64,000 bases of DNA from Chrysemys picta bellii (lineage: Eukaryota; Chordata; Testudines; Emydidae), in the NCBI RefSeq assembly GCF_011386835.1, contig NC_088804.1, forward strand, positions 33,405,549 to 33,469,548. The letters are read 5' to 3'. The translations under genes were made by a program, and so were the position numbers. Below, piece by piece: positions 37,510 through 48,524 of the stretch (positions are counted from its first letter, which is position 1; each line of letters opens with the position of its first letter). The notes beneath the pieces were generated by a model that saw nothing but the letters and a program-made list of their open reading frames with translations, was not told the DNA's origin and made no database searches.

Positions 37510-40500
37510 CTGATTATTTTTCATATCAGAGTGCAATGAGCCATTGTAGCCAGAGGAACTACATGTATGAGTAAACTGCTCACCAATGTGAGTAATGGGG
37601 TTCCCAGTCTGGCCCTCAGTTTATAAAGTATTCCATGACGTAGGAATAAAAATTCCTGGGGACCAGATTCTCTTACCTTTATTCACATTGAGTAGTACCT
37701 TATTCCATGAATAGTTGTGAGGGAATGAATGTGAGTAAGGCTATCAGGATATTGTCCCACATGTGTTATCATTTGATTTTTGAGCATCTTTTCAACTGGT
37801 CGTGACCTTCAAAATTCTATGAACATACAATTAACTGATTTTTCACTTTGAATCACGGCATGAATTGTTTGTAAATTCTCCTCAGGAATACCTATCACCT
37901 TATGAAATTATCGATCAATGGGTTCGTTTATCCACTAGAACACTTTCAAATAAGTGTGCAAGGGGACACCAATACATTCTTTGTAATTTTCATATTAAAC
38001 AAAGCCATTGTGAGCCACTGCTGAATAATCACCCAAGTAAGTAATTTAATCTCTTTTATTCTCCCTAACAAACCAATATTATTTTGTACAAATTAAAGAC
38101 CATTTCTGAAGGGAAATGAAAAATGATGTTTCTGTCTAATGCGACATATTAATCACTAAGGTGTGAAGAAATGCCACACTACCATCCTCCTGGAAATATA
38201 CACAAGCCTTTTAGTTATGATTGATACATAGTTGAAATCTGGAAGCTTTACAGATATATTTGTAATGTTGTTTAGCTTTAAATGGCATTACTACTTTAAT
38301 ATCACTATATTTTTAAGTACCCCATTAGGTATTCTGTGGCATAAATTGCTATTTCTGGTCTCCATTGTGGCTTTGCCACAAACCCTGAACTAGAGGCAGC
38401 ACACAGTTGCACTGTCCCAAGGGCAGACTAAGAGTCACAGTCTGTCCCCTAGCTTCCCCTTGCTCCAAGAGGGAAATTTTCTTTGTCCCACCTCTACTTG
38501 CACAGATTACTTACACCTGCACGTTGGCTCAGCTGTACTCGCTGGAGCATCAGGGAGGTGGAGCTCCATCCACTCCACTCCATCCACTCTTCACCCCTGC
38601 TCACCCCCACCTGCCCTTATATCAATGGGAGTTGAGGTCATTCAGGTCCTTGCAGGGTAAGGCCTACAGTATCAGCACTGTCATCCCAAAATAGCACATG
38701 ATGATCCCGCATCAATGACCAATGGACCTTTTTCCTATGATGTCCATGGTCGCAGGATCAGACCCTTTATTACATGGTGACTTGAACTTAACCTATGTCA
38801 CTGCTCTAAATTCAATTAAACTTAATGCAAGAAGTTGACTCAAAATGATTAACAGAGGCTACTTGAAAATATTGTGAGTTATGGTCTAAGTAGTAGCCTC
38901 TGTGGCAGAGATTCAATGGGAGTTAATACAAGAAATACACATTTCAGCCAGGCCTGATTATCCAGAGGCCACTTTTACTCCACAAAATCTGAAACCCCTC
39001 TCTTAAATTATCTGCTAAAAATAATATGGTGAAAAGCAATCCACTTGGAAAGAGAAGTTTTAACATTGTTCTCTGATTTAGAAACATTCATGGGATAAAA
39101 CTAATTACCTATAAGCTCTGATCACTTTTCATCTTCATGTATTCACAAACAGGACACTTAGCAGAGTAGAGACCCCGTTCAGCTTCACTCTGAAGTCAGT
39201 GGCAAAAACTTTTTCCCTCACCCAGGCCAGTGGACTCCTTCGGATCATAGTCATGAAGGAGCTGCACTGCCAGGCAGCTGGGAGGGTTGTCAATGTGGGT
39301 GACCCTGGTTTCTGGGATCCTTTGGAATCCAGGTAGATGTCTGGTGCTATACCAGGTTTGGGAGTAGTGCTCCTGGCCTTTTCTCCAGGAGAGGCAAACG
39401 TTGCTCTCCAACAGGATGATGTAGAGGGATCGCTAGGAAGGGAACCTCAAGAAGACTTCCTCTACTTCTATGGGTTTTACCTAAGGGGTGGGGATGATCT
39501 GGGCCAACGGAAATGCTCCTGGAGTCAGGAACTATGCAGCATGAGTTTGTGTGGTAGGACCTGCCCCTTGGTGAATTGATCAGGATTGTATTGAGCCAAA
39601 AAGTGCAGAAAAAGGCAACGTTCTCCACTTAGGCTGCACTTAAACACATTCCTGACACAGCTGCTGTCCTCTCTTATTGATCCAGTTCCATCCCTTGCCC
39701 CCTATTGCAGCTAATGAAAAAGTAACCATCTAAAAGCCGTGCCAACTATATCCTGTAGGTACAGTAGGTACTCCTCAATTTGGAGATACCCAGATCCCTC
39801 ATTGGTACAGTAGTCTGGTATTTCTTACAGGATCTGTAGCTGAGAAGTCACATTATAGCACTTTAGAACATTTAGAGCCTATGAAAAACCTTTTATGTGT
39901 GCATTTTAAAGCTCAAAACTCTAATGTAGGACTTGGTATATTTATCCAAGTCTTTAATTATTAATGTTATTGTATTGATTTGATACCTAAAACTCTAACA
40001 ACAAAAATTGTGCAAACTAATTATGGCTGGCTTCCGACTTTACAGGGCTTCTCTGCTCATCATCTAAGTTTTCCTTTTATCAATCAATAGGACCTGATTC
40101 AGAAAAACATGCAGAGATGCCAGATGCTAACAAAATAAAAGGTTTTTAATTTAAATTGTGCAAAGTCACACATGTGTTGGTGAAGGATTTACTTACAAGG
40201 GTGTTCCTGTTGAAGTCAAGTGAGTAAGTGCTCACCAATGTGAGTAAAGGTTGCACAGTTTAACCCTACATTATTATTATTATGAAACAGAACTTTCTGT
40301 GACACACACACACACACCAACATTTTCCTTGGCACTTACATGCCTAGCTTTTAATGCCAGTTCCTTAAGTCCAATGCCCAACTGGCTATATATGTGTCTT
40401 TCCAGCTAAGGGTCTGATCTTGGAATCTTAAAGGACACAGGTTATCCTATTCTTCCATTGGAACTAGTTGAATGTATATGTGTTGCAGCCAGGGTCTACG

Positions 40501-40510
40501 ATATCTTACT
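37510..40510. other. Unassigned noncoding sequence
   Basis: No transposon is confidently recognised over 3 kb, apart from an (ATT)n run at 40271-40283 and an (AC)n run at 40302-40317. A cluster of opposing 71-95 codon frames at 38407-38694 and 39196-39628 lacks any domain. Confidence 0.35.
40302..40317. repeat. (AC)n microsatellite
   Basis: Dinucleotide run, seen directly. Confidence 0.95.
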
Positions 40511-40517
40511 GCTTATA

Positions 40518-40704
40518 CACCTCTACCTCGATATAACGCTGTCCTCGGGAGCCAAATAATCTTACCGCATTATAGGTGAAACCGTGTTATATCGAACTTA
40601 CTTTGATCCACCGGAGTGCGCAGCCCCGCCCCCCGGAGCACTGCTTTACCGCGTTAAATCCGAATTCGTGTTATATCGGGTCGCATTATATTGGGGTAGA
40701 GGTG
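40518..40704 (+). mobile_element. Pogo/Tigger-like MITE, copy 2
   Basis: A 187 bp copy bounded by CACCTCTACCTCGATATAAC and the complement of TTGGGGTAGAGGTG, with TA at 40516-40517 and 40705-40706. It retains 'GTCCTCGGGAGCCAAAT' and 'CGAATTCGTGTTATATCGGG' in common with the copies at 31006 and 63202. Confidence 0.9.
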
Positions 40705-40709
40705 TACTT

Positions 40710-41715
40710 ACAATTTAGAGAATTGTCTGCTTACTGCTTCTGACATTATAAATGTAAAGAATTCACCGTGGCTATGTTTACACTTAACATATTCTGCCTA
40801 TACAGTACACATTAAGGAACCCAAACTACTGTATGTCTTAAACGTGCTAAAAGCTAGAAACATTTTTTGGCCAAAAATGCAGTATTGGAACAACCAAAAC
40901 ATTCTGTAAACTCAGGTGAATTCACCAAGCTGCTTTGGTAAAACCGAAAAAATAAATATAAAAAGTTTTCTTTTTTCTTTTTTTCCAAGTCAAACTCCTT
41001 TTCATTTAGAAATATACTACAATTTTATTTTTAAAAAATAGGTTAAACAACCGGAAACATGAGTGTTCAGGTTGAACAAGACATTTTATTCACTGGGAAA
41101 TGAAATTTTTAAAAACTTTTTCAGTTTCCCAAATGTTTTTAAATGTTTTGTTTCAACTTGAAACATCTTAAAAAAATAATTTCTACCACCAAATCAGAAA
41201 ATCCATTATCCAAAATTCATTTCAGTATAGAGAAGAACAACTATTACTATATTTATTGACAGCAGTGTGTTTGGTGCAGTACAACAAATGACACAAAATG
41301 CTGTTTTGGTAATATTGTGTGACTTAGGACATTGATACAGAAAATCTGTAAGCTTTTCCAGAAGATATATTACTTCCATAAACATTCCCCTAGGACTGAG
41401 ATGATGTCATGTAGGAAATTGATTACCATACCTAGAATGTTATATGGTCTTTAAAATTTTACTAAGGTCACCATGAATCATGACTGGAAGCTTAGTGATA
41501 CCAATAGCTCCTGGGTGACAAACACACCCAGAAATGTTTTATCAAGAAGCTCTGAATAGTATGGCCATATAGGAAAGCTCTCTCTGTTTCTTGGGGATAT
41601 TTTTGTATTAAATTTTTTTATAATTTTTACACTGTCAAGATAGGGAATACAGATTTCTTTTGGAGAAGAATATGCAGCATGATCTTTTTTCATGTCAGAG
41701 AAAGGGGAGACAATT
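40710..41715. other. Unassigned AT-rich noncoding sequence
   Basis: No gene or repeat recognised. Many A/T runs. Confidence 0.35.
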
Positions 41716-41720
41716 CCAAG

Positions 41721-41927
41721 GTCTAGTGACTCGGACACTGATGTAGTAGCCAGGAGACCCGAGTTCTATTCCTGGGTCTAACACTGACCTGCTTTGTGAC
41801 CGTGGGCAAACTGCTTCGTTTCTTAATCTCCATCTTTATCTAGAGGATAAGCACTTTGGAGTAGTAACTGTCTCTCACCGTGGGGCCTCAATCTCAGTGC
41901 TGAACCACTAGGAACTACTACTAATTA
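41721..41927 (+). mobile_element. MIR-like SINE, nearly full length
   Basis: This is the best-preserved sense copy in the window. It has the head region near 'TGATGTAGTAGCCAGGAGAC', 'GAGTTCTATTCCTGGGTCTA', the core 'CTTTGTGACCGTGGGCAAAC', the 'GAGGATAAGCAC' joint, and the tail with 'GGGGCCTCAATCTCAGTGC'. Its continuity links the MIR body to the tail module found alone at 3967 and 53941. Confidence 0.8.
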
Positions 41928-41929
41928 TA

Positions 41930-42694
41930 TTCAGGGAGCTTGTCTCATTTAACTCTCTAGTGCATCTCTCTTTGCTTTGAAACTGATTATGATAATAGAA
42001 TTTACCTTGCTAAGCTGTGACAGGGTAAGCTAGCTCACCTGTTTCTGGAGGTGTGTATTAAAGGGGTTTCTTGTTTTATGCATTTAATAATCAAAGGTGT
42101 CCTAATTACTCTCTTTCCACAATATCATAGTGTTTTCATTGCAATTTCAGTTATTGTGTGCCTTTGTTATTTTCCCTATGTAATATGCCAGATAAATCCT
42201 GTCCCGAGCAATTATTTTTATAATATTTTTGGACATAAATGTACATATGTTGCTTCTATCCTCAAGGTTGGAATCAGTGGACCTGATTCTCTATCGCCTT
42301 GTGCAGTTTTTTTTTTGCGCCATTTTGCATAGGTATAAATGACTGTAGAAGTGAAGGGCAGTAGGGAATCAGCCCCCACCACAGTTTTGCAATGGCACCC
42401 ATTACAGAGTCAATACATATCTATTTACCACAGAGTGGTATCTGCGATACTGTAGTTATTCCCTGTTCTCACAGTAGGGAAAATGGGGGAATCTCAGATT
42501 CTAAGGCCACCACTTTGACTATTAATGGCAAGCCCAACAATGCTTCAATATCTTTTTTATATAGTGAGGGAATTGTACACAATAGTTTCAGAGTGTGTGT
42601 GTGGGGGGGAAGGGGGTGAGGCTCATAGAGAAGATTATAATTTCATTGTAGTCTTCTTAGATTTATAGGTCCCAAATCTCCTTCAGTTATACTT
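41930..42694. other. Unassigned noncoding sequence
   Basis: No gene or transposon recognised. A (GT)/G-rich stretch lies at about 42590-42615. Confidence 0.35.
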
Positions 42695-42706
42695 CAGAAA
42701 TCACAG

Positions 42707-42852
42707 GTTTCAGAGTAACAGCCGTGTTAGTCTGTATCCGCAAAAAGAAGAACAGGAGTACTTGTGGCACCTTAGAGACTAACAAATTTATTAGAGCATA
42801 AGCTTTCGTGGACTACAGCCCACTTCTTCGGATGCATATAGAATGGAACATA
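42707..42852 (+). mobile_element. Young SINE, family with GCCGTGTTAGTCTG head, copy 2
   Basis: A 146 bp insertion flanked by a perfect 12 bp target-site duplication, CAGAAATCACAG (42695-42706 and 42853-42864). It differs from the copy at 26281 at only about two positions over roughly 144 bp by eye. Clear duplication and very low divergence indicate recent retrotransposition. It begins at GTTTCAGAGTAACAGCCGTG and has no obvious poly-A tail. Confidence 0.92.
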
Positions 42853-42869
42853 CAGAAATCACAGTATCT

Positions 42870-44745
42870 CACCTACCATAGACATAAATAAACGGAGAAT
42901 TTGGCTCTTATTCTACTTCTGATCTCCATCCATACTGACTTATTTTATTGTTATACTTAATTTTATCTAGACATTCATTCCTAAAAACCTGTCTTCTCTT
43001 ACTCCACAGCCAACTCAGCCAACCTTGTTCTTGAGCACGGGATATTATGTTTAGCCTAAATTCTTTAGCTTCATTTATATAATCATTTAGACTTAATTTG
43101 CTGTGTTACAGCTCATTTAGAAAAAAGCATACACATCCATCTCAATATTATTCTTGCACCATTATCTGTTCCCACTGACACGACCTGGACAGGAAAATAC
43201 ATTTAACAATGTGAATCAGAAAAGACTTGTGCAACGTCCTTGGTAAATTACGCACACACAAATCAGTTTATTTGTGCTTGCACATAAGACAGCCAACGTC
43301 AAGTCTCAACTTCAGTGGAATTATTCCTGGTTTACACTAGTAAAACTAAGTTCAGAATCTGATCTAAGCATCCTCATTATGAAAAAGGTCCATTAGTTCT
43401 CCTGAACAGCAACTTACATCACACCAGGAGGTAATTTACAATTTTTACAACAATCATCATCTGTAGTACACAACTAACCACATGGCCATTCTTTCAAAAC
43501 ATCAAGATAAATCATGAGGAAATCAAAGGAATATTTAATGTTTTATGACAAATGGCTACTACCAAACATTTATGGCAATGAATCATGTTCAAAATGGTGA
43601 ATATTATGGGAGAACTGCTTAACAAATTTGATTAGAATAATACCCTACCACTTACTGTAAACTCCCCCTGCCCCCTGCTTGCCCCGCTTCTCTTAAGTGT
43701 ATGGACCACCAAGTTTAATTTAATCCTATTTAATTCTGCACAGGGTAATTATGGCAAATAATAGTAAATGAATCTCATGCCCATACAGGAGTATCACACC
43801 CATTGTGGCAGTTAGATGAATGCTGTGTCAGATGGATTAATGTGGTATAATACCATATTCGCTTTTGCAGCCTATTTTAGTGAGCTCCCTTTCATTAAGG
43901 TAGTGAAATACAGTAAGGTTACTGTAGATTTAAGGCATCCGGAAAGGATGTTGTGTGACATCTGAGTCCCTCAGTCCTACAGGGGACTCTTGGCAGCTTC
44001 TAAAAGTCTCATTTTGTGTATTCATGGGCGGGGGGGGTGGGAGGGGAGAGAATGTGCCTGTACTGGGGAAAAGTTGACAGTGAAGTGACAGCACAGGATG
44101 CCATTATGCCAACAAGGTATGTAGGTCTGAATATTAGGTGGAGTGCACCCAAGAAATCATGGGGTCCCAAAACATCAGAAGCAACAAGTAGCTGGCAAAG
44201 AAACTGAGGTGTCCCTGTTTGAGGAGAGGGGGACAGACATTTGGCAGAGGGAGAAAACTAGATGGAGGTAGGAAGCCTAGTAGCCTAGTGAAATCGGTTA
44301 AATCTAATGAATACAGTTGCACCTTTTTGACCCAATGTCTAGCCAAAGGTCAGGGCTCTGTGGGTGTTTTAGCTGGGATTAGAAATTAGTGGAATCCAGG
44401 TATTTCTTTGATGCAGTCTTGTTTATTTACAAGGAATGTACAAGGTCCTGTGTCTCTGAATGCAGAAGGATTCAAGAACAAAGGAGAACAGTTTTTTAAC
44501 TTACTTGCCCCCCAACCCTCTATAGCCAAGACTAGACCCAAAAGCTCTTTTTCTAGCTTTTTCCAGCATCACATTATGCTTACAGGCTCCTGCACTTGGC
44601 TTTTTCTTTCCTCTTCTCCTCTGCCCAACTCTCTGTTCTTGTCAGTGACCTCAATTCTGTGTGTTCTCTCACACCCCCACATATATACCCACCCAAAACA
44701 ATACTCAGCCCAAAAACTCTTGGGCATGCTCCAGAGCACAGAAAT
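42870..44745. other. Unassigned noncoding sequence
   Basis: No gene or transposon recognised. A G-rich run lies at about 44026-44040. Frames of 63-70 codons lack domains. Confidence 0.35.
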
Positions 44746-44747
44746 AT

Positions 44748-45279
44748 CTTCAATTAAAGCATTTGCTTATGAATCTGTTTGGACTGGATGCATTAGGAGC
44801 ACCAGAACCTCTGGAACTTTTATTATTTTGGAGAAAACTTCCTACAGTTACTTGGCCACCAGTATCCTTTTATGATTTTCTGGCACTAAAATCTCTACTA
44901 ATGATTGACAATTTGAGAATTGTTTGGAACAGAGATTTGGATACACGGCTGTCTCCTACTCAGTGGAATACAATTGTGTCTAATTTTTAAAAAGCAACTA
45001 TAGACCTGAGACTACTGCTTATTCACCAAAAGACATCTTTTCGAATATATTGGTCCCCATATTGGCTAATGATATTAGGCCTCATAAATGCTGACTGCTT
45101 TTGGAAATGGAACTCTATGGGTGCTACATTAGCTTATATGTCATGAGAGTGCCCCTGTGTCAAGAATTTCTGGTATGAGGTGGGTCAAAGGACCAATTTA
45201 AGATTGGCTGCTAAGTGGGAGCCATCCCCCCTAAGTTTTGTTCTTGTATATATTGCTGATACCTGTAGGTTACCACAAG
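44748..45279 (+). mobile_element. Tx1/L1-like LINE, ORF2 C-terminal region, left part
   Basis: Translation of 44748-44987 and then of a shifted frame gives a recognisable L1-superfamily ORF2 C-terminus. A region with 'LRIVWNRDLDTRLSPTQWN' is followed by 'IDLRLLLIHQKTSFRIYWSP' and then a degenerate Cys/His knuckle area around 'ADCFWKWNSMGATLAYM' and 'ECPCVKNFWYEV'. In family members the corresponding spacing is C-x2-C ... H-x-W-x-C. At least one stop and a frameshift break it. It is 5'-truncated and is interrupted at 45280 by a MITE. Confidence 0.75.
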
Positions 45280-45482
45280 CAGGGCCGGCTCCAGGGTTTT
45301 GGCTGCCCCAAGCAGCCAAAAAAAAAAAAAAAAAAAATCCGTGATCGCGATCTGCGGCAGCAATTCAGCGGGAGTGAGGGACCGTCCGCCGAATTGACGC
45401 CGAATACCTGGACGTGCCGCCCCTCTCCAGAGCGGCCGCCCCAAGCACCTGCTTGACAAGCTGGTGCCTGGAGCCGGCCCCG
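45280..45482. mobile_element. GC-rich hAT-like MITE, copy 1
   Basis: A 203 bp element inserted in the LINE remnant. Termini CAGGGCCGGCTCCAGG and the complement of CTGGAGCCGGCCCCG. The flanking 8-mers ACCACAAG (45272-45279) and ATCACAAG (45483-45490) match at seven of eight positions. It contains an A20 run at 45318-45337 next to CAAGCAGCC. A second copy lies inverted at 46293. Confidence 0.88.
45318..45337. repeat. Poly-A run inside the MITE
   Basis: A 20 bp homopolymer, seen directly. It corresponds to the T-run at which the second copy stops (46443-46455). Confidence 0.95.
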
Positions 45483-45850
45483 ATCACAAGGCAGTGTGGT
45501 TCCAACATGCAGCTTTGATCGCTAAAAGAGCAATCCTGCAAAAATGGGAAAGTCAATCGCCACCAAACATGGATGCCTGTCTCAGTGATATCACGGACAG
45601 CGCAGCTAATGAACAACTGGCATTCCACAGAAGGAGAATGCCCATTAAATGTAAAGCATTTTGTGATGGCTTTTTAGAGGTCTATGATTAACGTAGAGCC
45701 TGAAGATAGATAAGTCGCTTCCCCTCCCCTCCCTTTTTCTTAACCCTCTTTACTTATTTCATGTATTATGATGGATCTGGTGTTTTGGTATATTTGCTGT
45801 ATTTGGAAAAATTAATAGAATATTATAAATACATAATTATAATAAACATT
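45483..45850 (+). mobile_element. Tx1/L1-like LINE, right part (ORF2 end and 3' UTR)
   Basis: After the MITE the LINE frame resumes with 'VWFQHAALIAKRAILQKWES', a stretch typical of the end of L1/Tx1 ORF2. It continues to 'EQLAFHRRRMPIKCKAF' and stops at about 45691. About 160 bp of 3' UTR follows, ending in AT-rich sequence with AATAAAC-like motifs. It is continuous in order with 44748-45279. Confidence 0.75.
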
Positions 45851-45854
45851 ATTG

Positions 45855-46288
45855 GGTCGGTTCATACACACCTCTTGTCTTAGGTGGGGGTTATGTTTAC
45901 AGTTATATTAATTGAAGGGAGAGTTCACATCTATCAACCTCAATGGGGTTTTAACCCAATCCATAACAAGGTTTCACCCAGCTCATAATAATATAATTTA
46001 AAGATGGGACTCTAGTACATGGAAGAAATGTAAAAGCTGCTACTCTAGTAAAAGAACACCACCAACAACTTTGATATCTGCCTTGACAAACTCCCTAACC
46101 CAGCTGACATTAAAGCCTTTAGTAATCTACTAACTAATGGCTTCATGTTATAGACCACTGACAAACTCAGTTATGGGCGAGGTCGAGGGGTCCTGTCCTG
46201 ATCAATATGGACATAAACACTCAAGAAATATTTAGAAGACAATGTCCTTTGATGAAGGACATGAGGAATTTAAAGGGCCAGATCTGTA
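45855..46288. other. Unassigned noncoding sequence
   Basis: No gene or transposon recognised. Confidence 0.35.
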
Positions 46289-46292
46289 GAAT

Positions 46293-46455
46293 CAGGGCCG
46301 GCTCCAGGCACCAGCTTAACAAGCAGGTGCTTGGGGCGGCCAAGGGAGAGGGGCGGCACCTGCGGCAATTCGGGGGCAGCAGGTCCCTCACTACCTCTAG
46401 GAGCGAAGGACCTGCGGCTGAACTGCCGCCGCCGATCGCGGCTTTTTTTTTTTTT
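46293..46455. mobile_element. GC-rich hAT-like MITE, copy 2, truncated and inverted
   Basis: Starts CAGGGCCGGCTCCAGGCACC and follows the reverse complement of the element at 45280 ('GCAGGTGCTTGGGGCGGCC', 'GGTCCCTCACT', 'GCCGATCGCGG') as far as its T-run. It then leaves into unrelated AT sequence, so the other terminus is missing. No target duplication can be scored. Confidence 0.8.
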
Positions 46456-46459
46456 CCAA

Positions 46460-46815
46460 TTGTAGGCAAGCTAAAGTCACACAATTTGCTCCTGCACTTC
46501 CCCTAGGTTATTACACTCACTGATAACTACACCACACTTACAGGAAGATGTGTTCGCTGACAGGCTGCAGAGAAAGCAACCATTCACGATACCCTTAAAT
46601 CAAGATATTGTATAAACATAGATTGGAATATGAATTTCCATGGGGAGGAAGGCTAAGATTGAGATTTCTTTTCCCATTATTTCTACATACCTGTAATGTG
46701 TTTGATGATGTAAATGCATTTATTTGATAAGAATGGATTTTTTTAAAAAATCTACAGGCCTTTCTTCTGCTCTTACACTGTAGTAAATCAGGAGTTGCGC
46801 TACTCTAGCCAATGT
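46460..46815. other. Unassigned noncoding sequence
   Basis: No gene or transposon recognised. Confidence 0.35.
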
Positions 46816-46820
46816 AGGTA

Positions 46821-46877
46821 CGGCCAGCACATCCCTCGCCCGCGCCGCTTCCCGCCGCCCCCATTGGCCCGGGACGG
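46821..46877. repeat. Internal fragment of the hairpin hAT MITE
   Basis: The 57 bp stretch from CGGCCAGCACATCCCTCGCC to CATTGGCCCGGGACGG matches the inner arm of the elements at 7326 and 10699. Neither terminus is present. It stands out as a GC island in AT-rich flanks. Confidence 0.8.
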
Positions 46878-46975
46878 CCAATGTCCACCGCCATCTATAT
46901 CATCTCTGAATTTGGCTCAGTTACTTTACCCTGCATTTTATTACATATTGCACTTTAAGATCAACACTTTAAAGT

Positions 46976-47150
46976 AACAGAGAGTCCTGTGGCACCTTTG
47001 AGACTAACAGAAGTATTGGGAGCATAAGAAGTGAGGTTCTTACCCACGAAAGCTTACGCTCCCAATACTTCTGTTAGTCTCAAAGGTGCCACAGGACCCT
47101 CTGTTGCTTTTTACAGATTCAGACTAACACGGCTACCCCTCTGATACTTG
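46976..47150. mobile_element. Fold-back SINE of the GTTAGTCTG family
   Basis: A 175 bp insertion flanked by a perfect 12 bp duplication ACACTTTAAAGT (46964-46975 and 47151-47162). On the minus strand it starts with 'ATCAGAGGGGTAGCCGTG', proceeds to 'AGCTTTCGTGGG' and 'AACCTCACTTC', and then turns back. The arms 46976-47028 and 47053-47106 are inverted copies with about two mismatches, around a 24 bp loop. One intact duplication around both arms shows that the inverted structure formed during a single insertion. Confidence 0.9.
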
Positions 47151-47164
47151 ACACTTTAAAGTGT

Positions 47165-47780
47165 TACTTTTGGACAGGAAATTTGGGTATTTTGCTATTG
47201 GGTAGAATCCCGGGCTTACTTTTACTCAAAAAACCAAATCCATCAACCCTGCTTATGTTGTTTCTCAAAAACAAATGGGGCTTTATTATTTTTTTTACAG
47301 TCCTATAGCCGATGCTGTGTTGTTCATGAAGATCTTTCAAAAATAAGACTCGGAAATGCAGATTTATTATTTAAGAATAATTCTTTCCCCCCTAGCAAAA
47401 CAATAGCATATTTCTTATTTCCATCATATAAATGATCCCACATGGGACTTTAAGGGCTTTTTGTCTCATAAAAATAGCTTACACAGGTGCATATTTAAAG
47501 CATGATTTCTTGTTATTATTTTGCATGGTAAAGATGCAGCAGATTTAACTTCTTAGTTGCGATGAAAATGTGATGTGTGACTGGGATGCCCACCAATATA
47601 GATATAAGGCTGCAGGGAGGGCAAGGTGGTTTTGTGCATTCATTGTGGGAAAGAAATAATGTACAGAAAGGCACAGCTCGTGAATTTCAGAAGAATTTGA
47701 TTATTATGTATACTCAAATATGGAAGAGAGAAACATTCTTTCCATTTGATATAAGAGAATACCTGAGAATGATAATGAAA
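47165..47780. other. Unassigned noncoding sequence
   Basis: No gene or transposon recognised. Confidence 0.35.
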
Positions 47781-47785
47781 TAGAC

Positions 47786-47960
47786 CAGTGGTTCTCAAAC
47801 TTTTGCACATAGCAAGCCTCTGAGTGTGATTCTCCTTAAAATTAAAAACACTTTTTTTATATATGTAACACCATTGTAAATGCTGGAGGCAAAGCGGGGT
47901 TGGAGTGGAGGCTGACACCTCGCGACCCCCCATGTAATAACCGCGTGACCCTACACCACC
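47786..47960 (+). mobile_element. hAT (Charlie-like) fragment
   Basis: Begins CAGTGGTTCTCAAACTTTT, the Charlie-type hAT terminus. It then passes to the 'CTGACACCTCGCGACCCCCC' region often seen internally in such elements. The opposite terminus is not found, so the right edge is approximate. Confidence 0.65.
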
Positions 47961-48326
47961 CCAAAAACCTCCACCAAATTGTTATTTTTCTTTACACTTG
48001 TTTTTTAATTAATTTTCCATGTGTAAGACCCAAAGAATATATCTCATCAGAAGCAATCACAAGTGACGCAAGAAATATAGACATAAAAGAAAAATTGCTG
48101 CAAGGCATAAATGGGAAATTGAATGCTTTAAGTTAAGAATCACAAGGCAGAATAACATAAACTCAGAGATAATTGTGCATTATATTTCAAATTCCCCAGT
48201 CTGAATAATTTCCATGGGCTTTGGCTCAAACCCTATGCAAATCTAAACTTTGATACTGGTCTCATGGGAGGGTTTGGCGGGAGGAAAAGGGAGCGATGTT
48301 CAGCCAGTGGTGATAATCCCAGAGTT

Positions 48327-48519
48327 ATCAGAGGGGTAGCTGTGTTAGTCTGTAGCCACAAAAACAATGACGAGTCTCGTGGCACCTTAAAGACTAACAG
48401 ATTTATTTGGGCATAAGCTTTCATGGCTAAAAAACCCACTTCTTCAGATGCATGGAGTGCAAATTACAGATATAGGCATAAATATATATTGGCACATGAA
48501 GAGAAGGGAGTTACCTTAC
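48327..48519 (+). mobile_element. GTTAGTCTG-family SINE, older copy
   Basis: Carries the head 'AGAGGGGTAGCTGTGTTAGT', the middle 'GTGGCACCTTAAAGACTAAC', 'GGGCATAAGCTTTCATGG' and 'ACCCACTTCTTCAGATGCAT', followed by part of the longer 3' module ('GGGAGTTACCTTAC'). It is more diverged than 26274 and 42707. The target duplication is unclear. Confidence 0.8.
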
Positions 48520-48524
48520 AATCT

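Noticed and set aside
39196..39628. Three overlapping frames of 71-93 codons
   Set aside because: No family signature and no sign of exon boundaries. It could be part of an unclassified repeat, but I could not support that.
44408..44747. 155-codon plus frame (to 44875) as a gene
   Set aside because: It overlaps the start of the LINE remnant in a different frame and its N-terminal part has no signature.
45238..45459. Frames containing poly-Lys or poly-Phe
   Set aside because: They are translations of the A20 run inside a hAT MITE.
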